Positions 7,194 to 13,027 of a DNA stretch of 16,340 nucleotides are shown piece after piece. A model generated the notes under the pieces. That model saw only the letters and a program-made list of their open reading frames with translations. It ran no database searches and was not told where the DNA came from. The stretch's first letter is position 1; each line of letters starts with the position of its first letter. Position numbers and translations under genes: made by a program. The stretch spans positions 1 through 16,340 of the forward strand of contig JAFVEU010000034.1 in assembly GCA_017475845.1 (NCBI GenBank), read 5' to 3'. The DNA comes from Lachnospiraceae bacterium. Lineage in GTDB: Bacteria; Bacillota; Clostridia; Lachnospirales; Lachnospiraceae.

Positions 7194-7221
7194 AATGGCT
7201 GTCCACCGGGCAGCCATTTTT
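7194..7221 (+). terminator. Intrinsic terminator after tRNA-Leu
   Basis: AATGGCTG (7194-7201) pairs with CAGCCATT (7211-7218) around a 9-nt loop, with T residues at 7217-7221. It separates the tRNA from the sugar transferase gene and argues against the in-frame ATG at 7195 as that gene's start. Confidence 0.85.
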
Positions 7222-7266
7222 GGAAAAGACCTGGGGTATTGGGGATTCTTTATTTATGAGGTAATC

Positions 7267-8682
7267 ATGCTTCTCCGGTCATCACAGATCAGAAGGACCG
7301 TGGTACTCTTTCTGGATATCATCGGTATTCTGATAGCTTTTATAATTTCATGGCACATGAGGTTCCAGGGGCAGTATATGTGGATGGAAAACGATCTGTA
7401 TATTTCATCCCTGATACTTATTGCCCTTTTCTACCTTATAATCTTTGTTTTCATTGATAATAAGCGTCCTTCGGTGGTGAGGCAGTCGCCTTTCGAACTC
7501 TTTGTCTCGGTGGCTTCCAACCAGCTTATCCTTATGGCAGCCTATGTCAGCTATCTTTTCGCAATGCAGTTAGGAGATATGGTTTCCCGTTACGTAATCG
7601 GTTTTACCTTCCTTTTTGCCTTTGTCTTCGACTATATCCTGCGGATCATCTTCAGGGCTCTGCTCATAGGCTATTCCAGGGACGGAGAGAGGATAAACAA
7701 TGTGATGCTTGTCACTCTTTCCTATCTGGCAAAGGACATTATCGCTGAATTTGAAAAGAACCAGGGGTATCTCATGAGGATCTCCTGTATCACCATTCTG
7801 GACAAGGATATGGTGGGAAGGAATTATAACGGTATCCCGGTGGTGGGCAATGAGGATAATTTCCTTGATACCCACAGGCAGAATGTATATGACGAAGTGT
7901 TTGTGAATATTCCCTACGGCTATGAGCTGAAGCTTAAAAAGCTCATTATGGGCTTTGAACAGATGGGCGTCACCGTAAACTTAAATATCGAGATCTTTAA
8001 TATAGACGCCAGGGAAAAGCGGATAAGGAGTTTTGCGGGCTATCAGGTAGTAAGCTTTGCGGCAGCCATTCTGGATCCCGGCTCCCTTTTTATCAAAAGG
8101 CTTTTTGATATCCTGGGGAGTCTTGTGGGACTTATCATCTGCGCAGTTTCGCTTCTGATCTTTGGGCCACTTATAAAGATCACAAGCCCGGGACCCGTTT
8201 TCTTCTCCCAGACCCGTGTGGGGATAAACGGACGGCGTTTCAAGATCTATAAGCTCCGCACCATGTATCAGGATGCGGAGGAGAGAAAGGCCGAGCTCAT
8301 GGAGCAGAACGAGATGCAGGGCCTTATGTTCAAGATAAAGGATGACCCCAGGATCACCCCTGTGGGTAAGTTCTTACGTAAGACCAGCATAGACGAGCTC
8401 CCCCAGTTTCTAAACGTTCTTCTCGGGGATATGAGCCTTGTGGGCACCAGGCCTCCCACGGAGGATGAGTACGAGCAGTACAGGACCTATCATATGAGGC
8501 GGCTTTCCATTAAGCCCGGCATCACCGGGATGTGGCAGGTTTCCGGCAGGAACGAGGTGAAGAACTTCGAGGACGTGGTGAAGCTGGATCTCTACTATAT
8601 AGACAACTGGTCCCTGTTACTGGACTTCAGGCTGCTTATAAAGACTGTGTGGATAGTGATATTCGGCAGAGGCGCTTCATGA
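7267..8682 (+). CDS. Polyprenyl-phosphate hexose-1-phosphate transferase that primes exopolysaccharide synthesis
   Basis: The 471-residue product fits the polyprenyl glycosylphosphotransferase family: N-terminal membrane helices (about 11-30, 46-63, 83-101, 108-127), a soluble nucleotide-fold-like middle, a further membrane segment (about 280-305) and a C-terminal bacterial sugar transferase domain. That domain has the conserved FKIYKLRTM (325-333), IDELPQ with the Asp-Glu pair (375-380), GTRPP (393-397) and PGITGMWQVSGRNE (417-430). Such enzymes transfer a hexose-1-phosphate, often glucose or galactose, from UDP-sugar to undecaprenyl phosphate. The sugar cannot be read from sequence. The start at 7267 has GAGG 5 nt upstream and lies beyond the tRNA terminator. 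It probably works with the glycosyltransferases from 11803 on, though 3 kb apart. Confidence 0.9.
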   Translation: MLLRSSQIRRTVVLFLDIIGILIAFIISWHMRFQGQYMWMENDLYISSLILIALFYLIIFVFIDNKRPSVVRQSPFELFVSVASNQLILMAAYVSYLFAMQLGDMVSRYVIGFTFLFAFVFDYILRIIFRALLIGYSRDGERINNVMLVTLSYLAKDIIAEFEKNQGYLMRISCITILDKDMVGRNYNGIPVVGNEDNFLDTHRQNVYDEVFVNIPYGYELKLKKLIMGFEQMGVTVNLNIEIFNIDAREKRIRSFAGYQVVSFAAAILDPGSLFIKRLFDILGSLVGLIICAVSLLIFGPLIKITSPGPVFFSQTRVGINGRRFKIYKLRTMYQDAEERKAELMEQNEMQGLMFKIKDDPRITPVGKFLRKTSIDELPQFLNVLLGDMSLVGTRPPTEDEYEQYRTYHMRRLSIKPGITGMWQVSGRNEVKNFEDVVKLDLYYIDNWSLLLDFRLLIKTVWIVIFGRGAS

Positions 8683-8768
8683 TCCGTGGCATCGGATAAT
8701 GAGGAATGCGATATCCGGCAGGGGAGCTTCGTGATCTGCGGCATACAGTGATATCCGGCAGGGGTGCC
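8656..8768 (+). repeat. Degenerate tandem copies of the sugar transferase gene's 3' tail
   Basis: The last codons and stop region (8656-8692, GTGATATTCGGCAGAGGCGC...) recur at 8708-8744 (GCGATATCCGGCAGGGGAGC...) and in shorter form at 8748-8768. Copy 2 would still read AISGRGAS-stop, echoing the protein end VIFGRGAS-stop. Steps are 52 and 40 bp. Confidence 0.75.
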
Positions 8769-8791
8769 AGATATGTTATGACAATACGAAA

Positions 8792-8825
8792 CCGGCGGTT
8801 TGGAGGAACCGCCGGCTTCTTCTTT
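8792..8825 (+). terminator. Intrinsic terminator of the sugar transferase gene
   Basis: CCGGCGGTT (8792-8800) pairs with AACCGCCGG (8807-8815) around a 6-nt loop, followed by a T-rich stretch (8817-8825). Confidence 0.85.
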
Positions 8826-9065
8826 AGGAGAGTATTAGTTTTGTTGGATTTTCCAACTAAGGGGGAGAATATCTATCGAATTACTTTCGTAATTCTTTTC
8901 AGCCTGCAGGAATCGGTATTTCCCTTGGCTGTTAATAACACTATAAAACTTATTTGTGTACAAGCTGTGTTATTGAGATAAAAGAATTATAAACTTAAAA
9001 TAAACTAACAATAACTTTTTAAAGGAAAAATGAAGAAATACTGTAGCTTTTCGGAACAGCGCTGC
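8826..9065. other. AT-rich intergenic stretch between convergent genes
   Basis: I see no credible gene here. Small hairpins are present: GTTGGA/TCCAAC (8843-8857), GAATTAC/GTAATTC followed by four T (8878-8899, possibly a weak second terminator for the + strand), and AATAACAC/GTGTTATT (8934-8941/8967-8974) with a 25-nt loop. No clear terminator for the mrp gene arriving from the right is visible. Confidence 0.5.
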
Positions 9066-9908
9066 TCACTCCTTCCTTAAGGAGGCTCCGATCTCCTCTA
9101 TAATGCTGTCGGAAACCGATTCTATGCTGCCGGAATCCGCCATCCCTGCGATCTCCGGCAATATGGGGATCCGGGTTATAAGAGGGATACCGTATTTTTC
9201 ACAGATCTGTTCCACATGGCTCTCCCCGAAGACCTTTATCTTTTCTCCGCAGTGAGGGCAGGGCACATAGCTCATGTTCTCCACGATCCCAAGGATCGGC
9301 ACGTTCATTTTCTCCGCCAGCTTCATGGCCTTTTCCACGATCACCGTTACCAGCTCCTGGGGGCTTGTGACCACCACTATGCCGTTTAAGGGCAGGGACT
9401 GGAATACCGTGAGGAGAACGTCTCCGGTTCCCGGAGGCATGTCCACAAACATATGATCCACCTTTCCCCAGGCCACATCTGACCAGAACTGCTTTACCAC
9501 TCCTGAGATCACAGGCCCTCTCCAGGCTACGGGATCGGTTTCGTGATCCAGTATAAGATTCACGGACATAAGCTTTATTCCTGAAGCGGTTTCCGAGGGG
9601 ATCATGGAGCCGTCTTCGGTTCCCGTGATCTTTTCATGCGCTCCGAACATCTCCGGGATGGAAGGCCCGGTTATGTCCGCATCGAGTATGGCTGTGCTGT
9701 AGCCCATTCTTGCGGAGGCCACTCCGAAGAGGGATGTGACCAGGGACTTCCCCACACCTCCCTTTCCGCTGACTATGCCCGTTACATGATCCACATTGCT
9801 CCCGGGATTCACTGGTATGCTGAAGGGGTCTGCATCTCTCTGGACACAGGAAGCCCCGCAGGTGCTGCAGTTATGGCTGCAATTGCTTGAATTGATCTCT
9901 TCACTCAT
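9066..9908 (-). CDS. mrp: Mrp/NBP35-family P-loop ATPase, iron-sulfur cluster carrier
   Basis: The 280-residue product carries the deviant Walker A GKGGVGKS (48-55), LDADITGPSIP (75-85), DMPPGTGD (156-163) and the CxxC pair CPHC (217-220) of the Mrp/ApbC/NBP35 family. These dimeric ATPases hold a [4Fe-4S] cluster on the C-terminal cysteines and pass it to target enzymes in the cytosol. An extra N-terminal cluster (Cys 10, 14, 17, 21) recalls NBP35-type proteins. The start at 9908 is chosen because the family-like sequence begins there and AAAGGA lies 12 nt upstream, a rather long spacing. The frame stays open upstream to about 10025, but through a tandem DNA repeat. The gene stands alone, divergent from the CheC-type gene. 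Confidence 0.9.
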   Translation of the reverse strand: MSEEINSSNCSHNCSTCGASCVQRDADPFSIPVNPGSNVDHVTGIVSGKGGVGKSLVTSLFGVASARMGYSTAILDADITGPSIPEMFGAHEKITGTEDGSMIPSETASGIKLMSVNLILDHETDPVAWRGPVISGVVKQFWSDVAWGKVDHMFVDMPPGTGDVLLTVFQSLPLNGIVVVTSPQELVTVIVEKAMKLAEKMNVPILGIVENMSYVPCPHCGEKIKVFGESHVEQICEKYGIPLITRIPILPEIAGMADSGSIESVSDSIIEEIGASLRKE

Positions 9909-9969
9909 TTTAATATCATATCCTTTCAGTTTCTGTGTTATCAGTTTATACAACGGCAGTGATCTATGT

Positions 9970-10092
9970 TCCTGCTTTTCCTCAATTCTCAAGTGATTCA
10001 GGGGCGGATAAGAGGTAAATACCACTTGACTTTTCCTGCTTTTCCTCGTTACTCAAGTGATTCAAGGCTGAAAAGAGGTATATACTACTTGA
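9970..10092. repeat. Two-copy tandem repeat upstream of mrp, with internal TCAAGT/ACTTGA half-sites
   Basis: Copy A (9970-10029) and copy B (10034-10092) share a 64-bp period; both begin TCCTGCTTTTCCTC and end ACTTGA. Each contains TCAAGTG near its middle (9989-9995, 10053-10059) and a complementary ACTTGA at its end (10024-10029, 10087-10092). The half-sites are thus about 30-34 bp apart. On the mrp transcript each copy can fold into a stem with a loop of about 28 nt. Confidence 0.8.
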
Positions 10093-10095
10093 TTT

Positions 10096-10142
10096 CGGGT
10101 GCGGGGTTATAAGCCCCGTACCCGGAGAGCTGCGTAAGCAGC
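10096..10142. other. Two adjacent stable hairpins in the mrp upstream region
   Basis: CGGGTGCGGGG (10096-10106) pairs with CCCCGTACCCG (10114-10124) over 11 bp including one G-U pair. GCTGC/GCAGC (10129-10142) closes a GTAA tetraloop. Neither has a strong T tract, although GATTTT follows the second on the + strand. They would lie in the mrp 5' leader if the - strand promoter near 10265 is used. Confidence 0.6.
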
Positions 10143-10261
10143 GATTTTATAACGAGCAAAAAGCGAAGCGTTTGCGAGTTTAACCAAGTAAACCAGGGTT
10201 CTGCTCGAAAAAAGCAGATCGCAGGATGACCAGGGTGAACTGTTATAATCCGATAAAGAAA

Positions 10262-10270
10262 AGTATATCA
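10262..10270 (-). promoter_or_regulatory. Possible extended -10 promoter for mrp
   Basis: Read on the - strand this is TGATATACT, an extended -10 with five of six consensus bases; I see no good -35. It would give mrp a leader of roughly 345 nt containing the hairpins and the tandem repeat. It is a weak call. Confidence 0.3.
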
Positions 10271-10287
10271 TATTTTTAAGTTGATGA

Positions 10288-10316
10288 TAGACATTAAAAC
10301 AACTTTTTAGTACAAT
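10288..10316 (+). promoter_or_regulatory. Promoter of the CheC-type gene
   Basis: TAGACA (10288-10293), a 17-bp spacer and TACAAT (10311-10316) each differ from consensus by one base. The start would fall near 10323, about 6 nt before the first paired element of the structured leader. Another TGTTATAAT-like extended -10 lies at 10241-10249 on the same strand. Confidence 0.6.
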
Positions 10317-10328
10317 AGTAAAATACAC

Positions 10329-10479
10329 GTAACTGTTTGGAACAGCCACTTGCGGAACCGCAAGCGGTGTATGAAAGCCCTGGCATTTTGGCATTCGGTC
10401 CATCGCGCGAAGAACGATTTAATTGACCGAATGCGCTGTCTCTGTTCAAAAGCCAGGGGTTTTGAGCAGATGCAGTTAC
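10329..10479 (+). ncRNA. Highly structured leader RNA with a possible pseudoknot, unassigned class
   Basis: Visible pairings are: GTAACTG/CAGTTAC closing the whole element (10329-10335 with 10473-10479); CTTGCGG/CCGCAAG (10349-10355 with 10358-10364); GCATTCGGTC/GACCGAATGC, 10 perfect bp (10391-10400 with 10425-10434), with ATCG/CGAT inside; CCCTGGC/GCCAGGG (10378-10384 with 10452-10458); and GAACAG/CTGTTC (10340-10345 with 10442-10447). The last two cross, so they form a pseudoknot or are alternatives. The ribosome site of the next gene lies 14 nt beyond. It does not match the riboswitch consensus sequences I know; a MITE-like palindromic repeat is the main alternative. Confidence 0.55.
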
Positions 10480-10507
10480 ACCACGATTATTGAAAGGGGA
10501 GACAGAT

Positions 10508-11134
10508 ATGTCAGAAGTACAGGCCCTTGATTCCGCTCAGGTGGATATCCTTGGAGAAATAGCTAATATCAGTGTCGGAAATTCAGCGACTTCCTTAAGC
10601 CTTATGGTGAGGCAGAAGGTTGAGATCACCACTCCATCTGTCAGTGTGATAAACAGGAGTGAGGCTCTGGATGACTATGAGAAGACCTGCATATTTGTGC
10701 AGATACACTATGTAAAGGGACTTGATGGAAATAATGTATTGATCCTCAAGGAAAACGATGTCAAGATACTTACGGATCTGATGATGGGCGGAGACGGCAC
10801 CAATGCAGCAGCAGAGTTGACGGATCTCCATCTTTCGGCTGTCAGCGAGGCCATGAACCAGATGATGGGAACCGCCGCAACCTCTCTTTCTTCGCTTTTA
10901 CTGGTACCTACGGATATCTCAACTCCCGACGTCAACACCATCGACGTGGAGAGTGTGAAGATCTTTGAGAAGATGTTCGAGGGAAAAAAGGATAAATTCG
11001 TGAAGGTGGCCTTCAGGATGACAGTTGGCACATTGATCGATTCCACCATGGTTCAGCTCTATCCCATGGATTTCGCCGTTGAAATGATCGAGAAGTTCAA
11101 GACCGCAGGAAAAGCCGCCATCGAGAATATGTAA
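10508..11134 (+). CDS. CheC/FliY-type CheY-phosphate phosphatase
   Basis: The 208-residue product contains two complete active-site motifs of the CheC/CheX/FliY family ([DS]-x3-E-x2-N-x22-P). The first is DILGEIAN...TTP in the first 40 residues, and the second is SAVSEAMN...STP starting near residue 110. Such proteins remove phosphate from CheY-P to reset flagellar switching. The N terminus (GEIANISVGNSATSLS) is closest in style to the N-terminal half of FliY, but the C-terminal FliN domain of FliY is absent. The start at 10508 follows AAAGGGGAG by about 6 nt; an in-frame TTG at 10490 is less likely. No chemotaxis or flagellar gene adjoins it, so its target CheY-like protein must lie elsewhere. 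A structured leader precedes it. Confidence 0.85.
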   Translation: MSEVQALDSAQVDILGEIANISVGNSATSLSLMVRQKVEITTPSVSVINRSEALDDYEKTCIFVQIHYVKGLDGNNVLILKENDVKILTDLMMGGDGTNAAAELTDLHLSAVSEAMNQMMGTAATSLSSLLLVPTDISTPDVNTIDVESVKIFEKMFEGKKDKFVKVAFRMTVGTLIDSTMVQLYPMDFAVEMIEKFKTAGKAAIENM

Positions 11135-11183
11135 AAAATCCTGTTAACCACGTTTGAAAATGTCCCATATTATTTCTAATATT

Positions 11184-11216
11184 AGCCCGGAAAGTTGATA
11201 AAGCTTTCCGGGCTTT
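11184..11216 (+). terminator. Terminator of the CheC-type gene
   Basis: AGCCCGGAAAG (11184-11194) pairs perfectly with CTTTCCGGGCT (11204-11214) around a 9-nt loop. Only a short T run follows, but the 11-bp stem is strong and lies 50 nt after the stop. Confidence 0.75.
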
Positions 11217-11276
11217 AATCTGCGACCTGCCGGATAAAACCTGTCATTGGGATTTACGGGACGATTTGAAGGTTTC

Positions 11277-11494
11277 CCGGGTTGTACGCCATTTCAAAAA
11301 ACCAATCGTTTCGGAGGTGCCGCTCCCCGCACCCGGCACCCTCCATTTGACCGTTTTGGCAGTTCCGGGGGTGTCGTTCCCCATACCCGGCACCCTCCAT
11401 TTCGCCATTTTGGCGGTTCGGGGGGGTGCTGATTCCTGCACCCGGCACCCTCCATTTCATCATTTTGGCTGTTCCGGGGGTGCTGATTCCCGGG
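11277..11494. repeat. Four-unit intergenic tandem repeat (54-55 bp), each able to form a stem-loop
   Basis: Three clear units start with ACCCGGCACCCTCCATTT at 11331, 11385 and 11440; a degenerate fourth precedes them (about 11277-11330). Each ends with a GGGGGTG-type block. CGGCACCC can pair with GGGTGTCG (unit 1) or GGGTGCTG (units 2 and 3) within the same unit, allowing one G-U pair. Unit length alternates between 54 and 55 bp, so no single reading frame crosses the array. Confidence 0.85.
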
Positions 11495-11714
11495 AAAGCC
11501 AGGATAAAGGGGGAATCCTGTAATAAGGATCCCCTGTAAAGTATATACCGAGAGGGGGAGAGGGGATATTTATAAAATGAAAAGATATCGTCAATTATTT
11601 CTGTCGGCAATCTGCAATCAGCAAAAAAATGCGACCATGTTCAGAGCGCTATATTCTGGCAGAATAAAGGATTGAATAATATCCATAGACAGGTCTTGAA
11701 AATGCCGCGGATAA
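11495..11714. other. Intergenic stretch before the exopolysaccharide locus
   Basis: I see no convincing gene. GGGGAATCC/GGATCCCC can form a bulged hairpin (about 11510-11535). A 32-codon open frame from ATG 11578 has only a distant purine-rich site and no recognisable product. Base composition falls toward AT at the right end, ahead of the promoter. Confidence 0.5.
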
Positions 11715-11743
11715 TTGACATTATACCCTTAAAACAGTAGTAT
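11715..11743 (+). promoter_or_regulatory. Promoter of the exopolysaccharide gene group
   Basis: A perfect TTGACA (11715-11720) is followed after 17 bp by TAGTAT (11738-11743), which matches four of six -10 bases. Transcription would begin near 11750, about 50 nt ahead of the glycosyltransferase gene. Confidence 0.6.
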
Positions 11744-11802
11744 ATATTAGTTATGAAGAAGAATTTCCGATAAGACGGTTTATCACCTAAGGATCAGATA
11801 GT

Positions 11803-13023
11803 TTGAAGGAAAAAGCGATAAAACATGTATTTCTGGTAGGAGCCAAGGGCTTGGGGTTTTACGGGGGTTTTGAGACCTTTGTGCATAAGCTCACCGAGTA
11901 CCACCAGAATAACAGCAGAATAAAATATCATGTATGCTGCAAGGCAAACGGAGAGGGATCCACAGCCAGATCCAGGCTTGAGGGTATCCGTTACATAAGT
12001 GCCGATGAATTTGAGTACCATCATGCACGCTGTTACAGTATAAAGGTTTGGGAGATAGGACCGGCTCAGGCTTATTTTTATGATGTAGCTGCGATGAATA
12101 AGTGTATTTCGGTCATTGAGCGAGAGCGGATCAGGAATGCGGTTGTTTACGTGCTCGGATGCCGTATCGGTCCTGCTTTCAACGGACTTGTTGACAGGAT
12201 ACACGCCCTTGGGGGAGAGGTGTATGTGAATCCCGACGGACATGAATGGCTGCGTCAGAAATGGTCTGCACCGGTAAGGGCATATTGGAAGTTCAGCGAA
12301 AGCATAATGGTGAAGAAGGCCGATAAGGTCATCTGTGATTCGGTGAATATCGAGAAGTACATCCATGAAACCTATGATACTCCCGCAAAACGGATACAGA
12401 CCGCTTTTATAGCTTACGGCAGCGAGATAAAGGACGGCAGGGAAAAGGATGACCGGAAGTTTTCGGCGTGGCTCAGAGATAACAATCTGGAAAAGGGCGG
12501 ATATTACCTCTCTGTCGGCAGGTTTGTTCCAGAGAATAACTATGAAACCATGATCCGTGAATTCATGAAGAGTAACAGCTCAAAGAAATTCATCATGATA
12601 ACCACGGATAATGACGGACTGTACAGGAAGCTGGAAAACAAGCTGGGTTTCAGTAAAGACGACCGGATCAAGTTTATCGGGACCATATATGACCAGGAGC
12701 TGCTTTCCAGAATACGTGAAAACGCGTATGCCTACATACACGGGCATGAGGTAGGAGGCACAAACCCCTCGCTCCTTGAATCCCTTGGCAGCACGGACCT
12801 TAACCTGGTCTGTGATGTCAGCTTTAACCGTGAAGTATCCGGCGATGCGGCTCTCTACTGGAAAAAGAAGGATGGCAGTCTATCTGCTCTTATTGATCAG
12901 GCAGACAGGCTTCCTGAAGATAAGATCGAAGATTACGCCCGGAAAGCAAAGAACAGGATACGGGAAGCATACAGCTGGGAGATCATCTGTGATAAGTATG
13001 AGGAGCTGTTTTTGAAGGAGTAG
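11803..13023 (+). CDS. DUF1972-type GT-B glycosyltransferase, possibly a rhamnosyltransferase
   Basis: The 406-residue product starts with the signature GAKGLGFYGGFETFVHKL (about 13-30) of the DUF1972 branch of GT4-like enzymes. The second Rossmann half contains SVGRFVPENNYETMIREF and the donor-binding loop GGTNPSLLESLG (about 318-329). Relatives in streptococcal capsule and Rgp-type clusters add rhamnose or another sugar to the lipid-linked primer, so this enzyme could act right after the transferase at 7267; sugar specificity is inference. The start is TTG, 9 nt after AAGGA, with no in-frame ATG upstream in a sensible place. The last ~130 bp are closely related to the fragment at 14797-14934. 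The next gene begins within 5 nt of the stop. Confidence 0.85.
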   Translation: MKEKAIKHVFLVGAKGLGFYGGFETFVHKLTEYHQNNSRIKYHVCCKANGEGSTARSRLEGIRYISADEFEYHHARCYSIKVWEIGPAQAYFYDVAAMNKCISVIERERIRNAVVYVLGCRIGPAFNGLVDRIHALGGEVYVNPDGHEWLRQKWSAPVRAYWKFSESIMVKKADKVICDSVNIEKYIHETYDTPAKRIQTAFIAYGSEIKDGREKDDRKFSAWLRDNNLEKGGYYLSVGRFVPENNYETMIREFMKSNSSKKFIMITTDNDGLYRKLENKLGFSKDDRIKFIGTIYDQELLSRIRENAYAYIHGHEVGGTNPSLLESLGSTDLNLVCDVSFNREVSGDAALYWKKKDGSLSALIDQADRLPEDKIEDYARKAKNRIREAYSWEIICDKYEELFLKE

Positions 13024-13027
13024 GATG

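Noticed and set aside
7195..7266. Upstream ATG for the sugar transferase
   Set aside because: It lies inside the tRNA-Leu terminator stem and has no ribosome site; 7267 has GAGG just before it and starts at the usual point before the first membrane helix.
8706..8981. 91-codon open frame on the + strand
   Set aside because: It starts within the degenerate tail repeats, runs through a strong intrinsic terminator and has no ribosome site or recognisable product.
9909..10025. N-terminal extension of the Mrp protein
   Set aside because: The extra 39 codons run through one copy of the tandem DNA repeat and have no family match; the conserved protein begins at 9908.
10097..10123. Hairpin considered as a terminator for mrp or the CheC-type gene
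   Set aside because: There is no T tract on either strand and it lies upstream of both genes, not downstream.
11277..11494. Possible CRISPR array
   Set aside because: Units vary along their whole length; there is no constant repeat alternating with unique spacers, and no cas gene is near.
11247..11610. Short overlapping open frames on both strands with repeated peptides such as KWRVPGAG
   Set aside because: They come from the 54-55 bp DNA repeat. The unit length changes frame between copies and there is no ribosome site.
11578..11676. 32-codon open frame starting MKRYRQLFLS
   Set aside because: The only purine-rich site is too far away, and I see no similarity, signal or partner.
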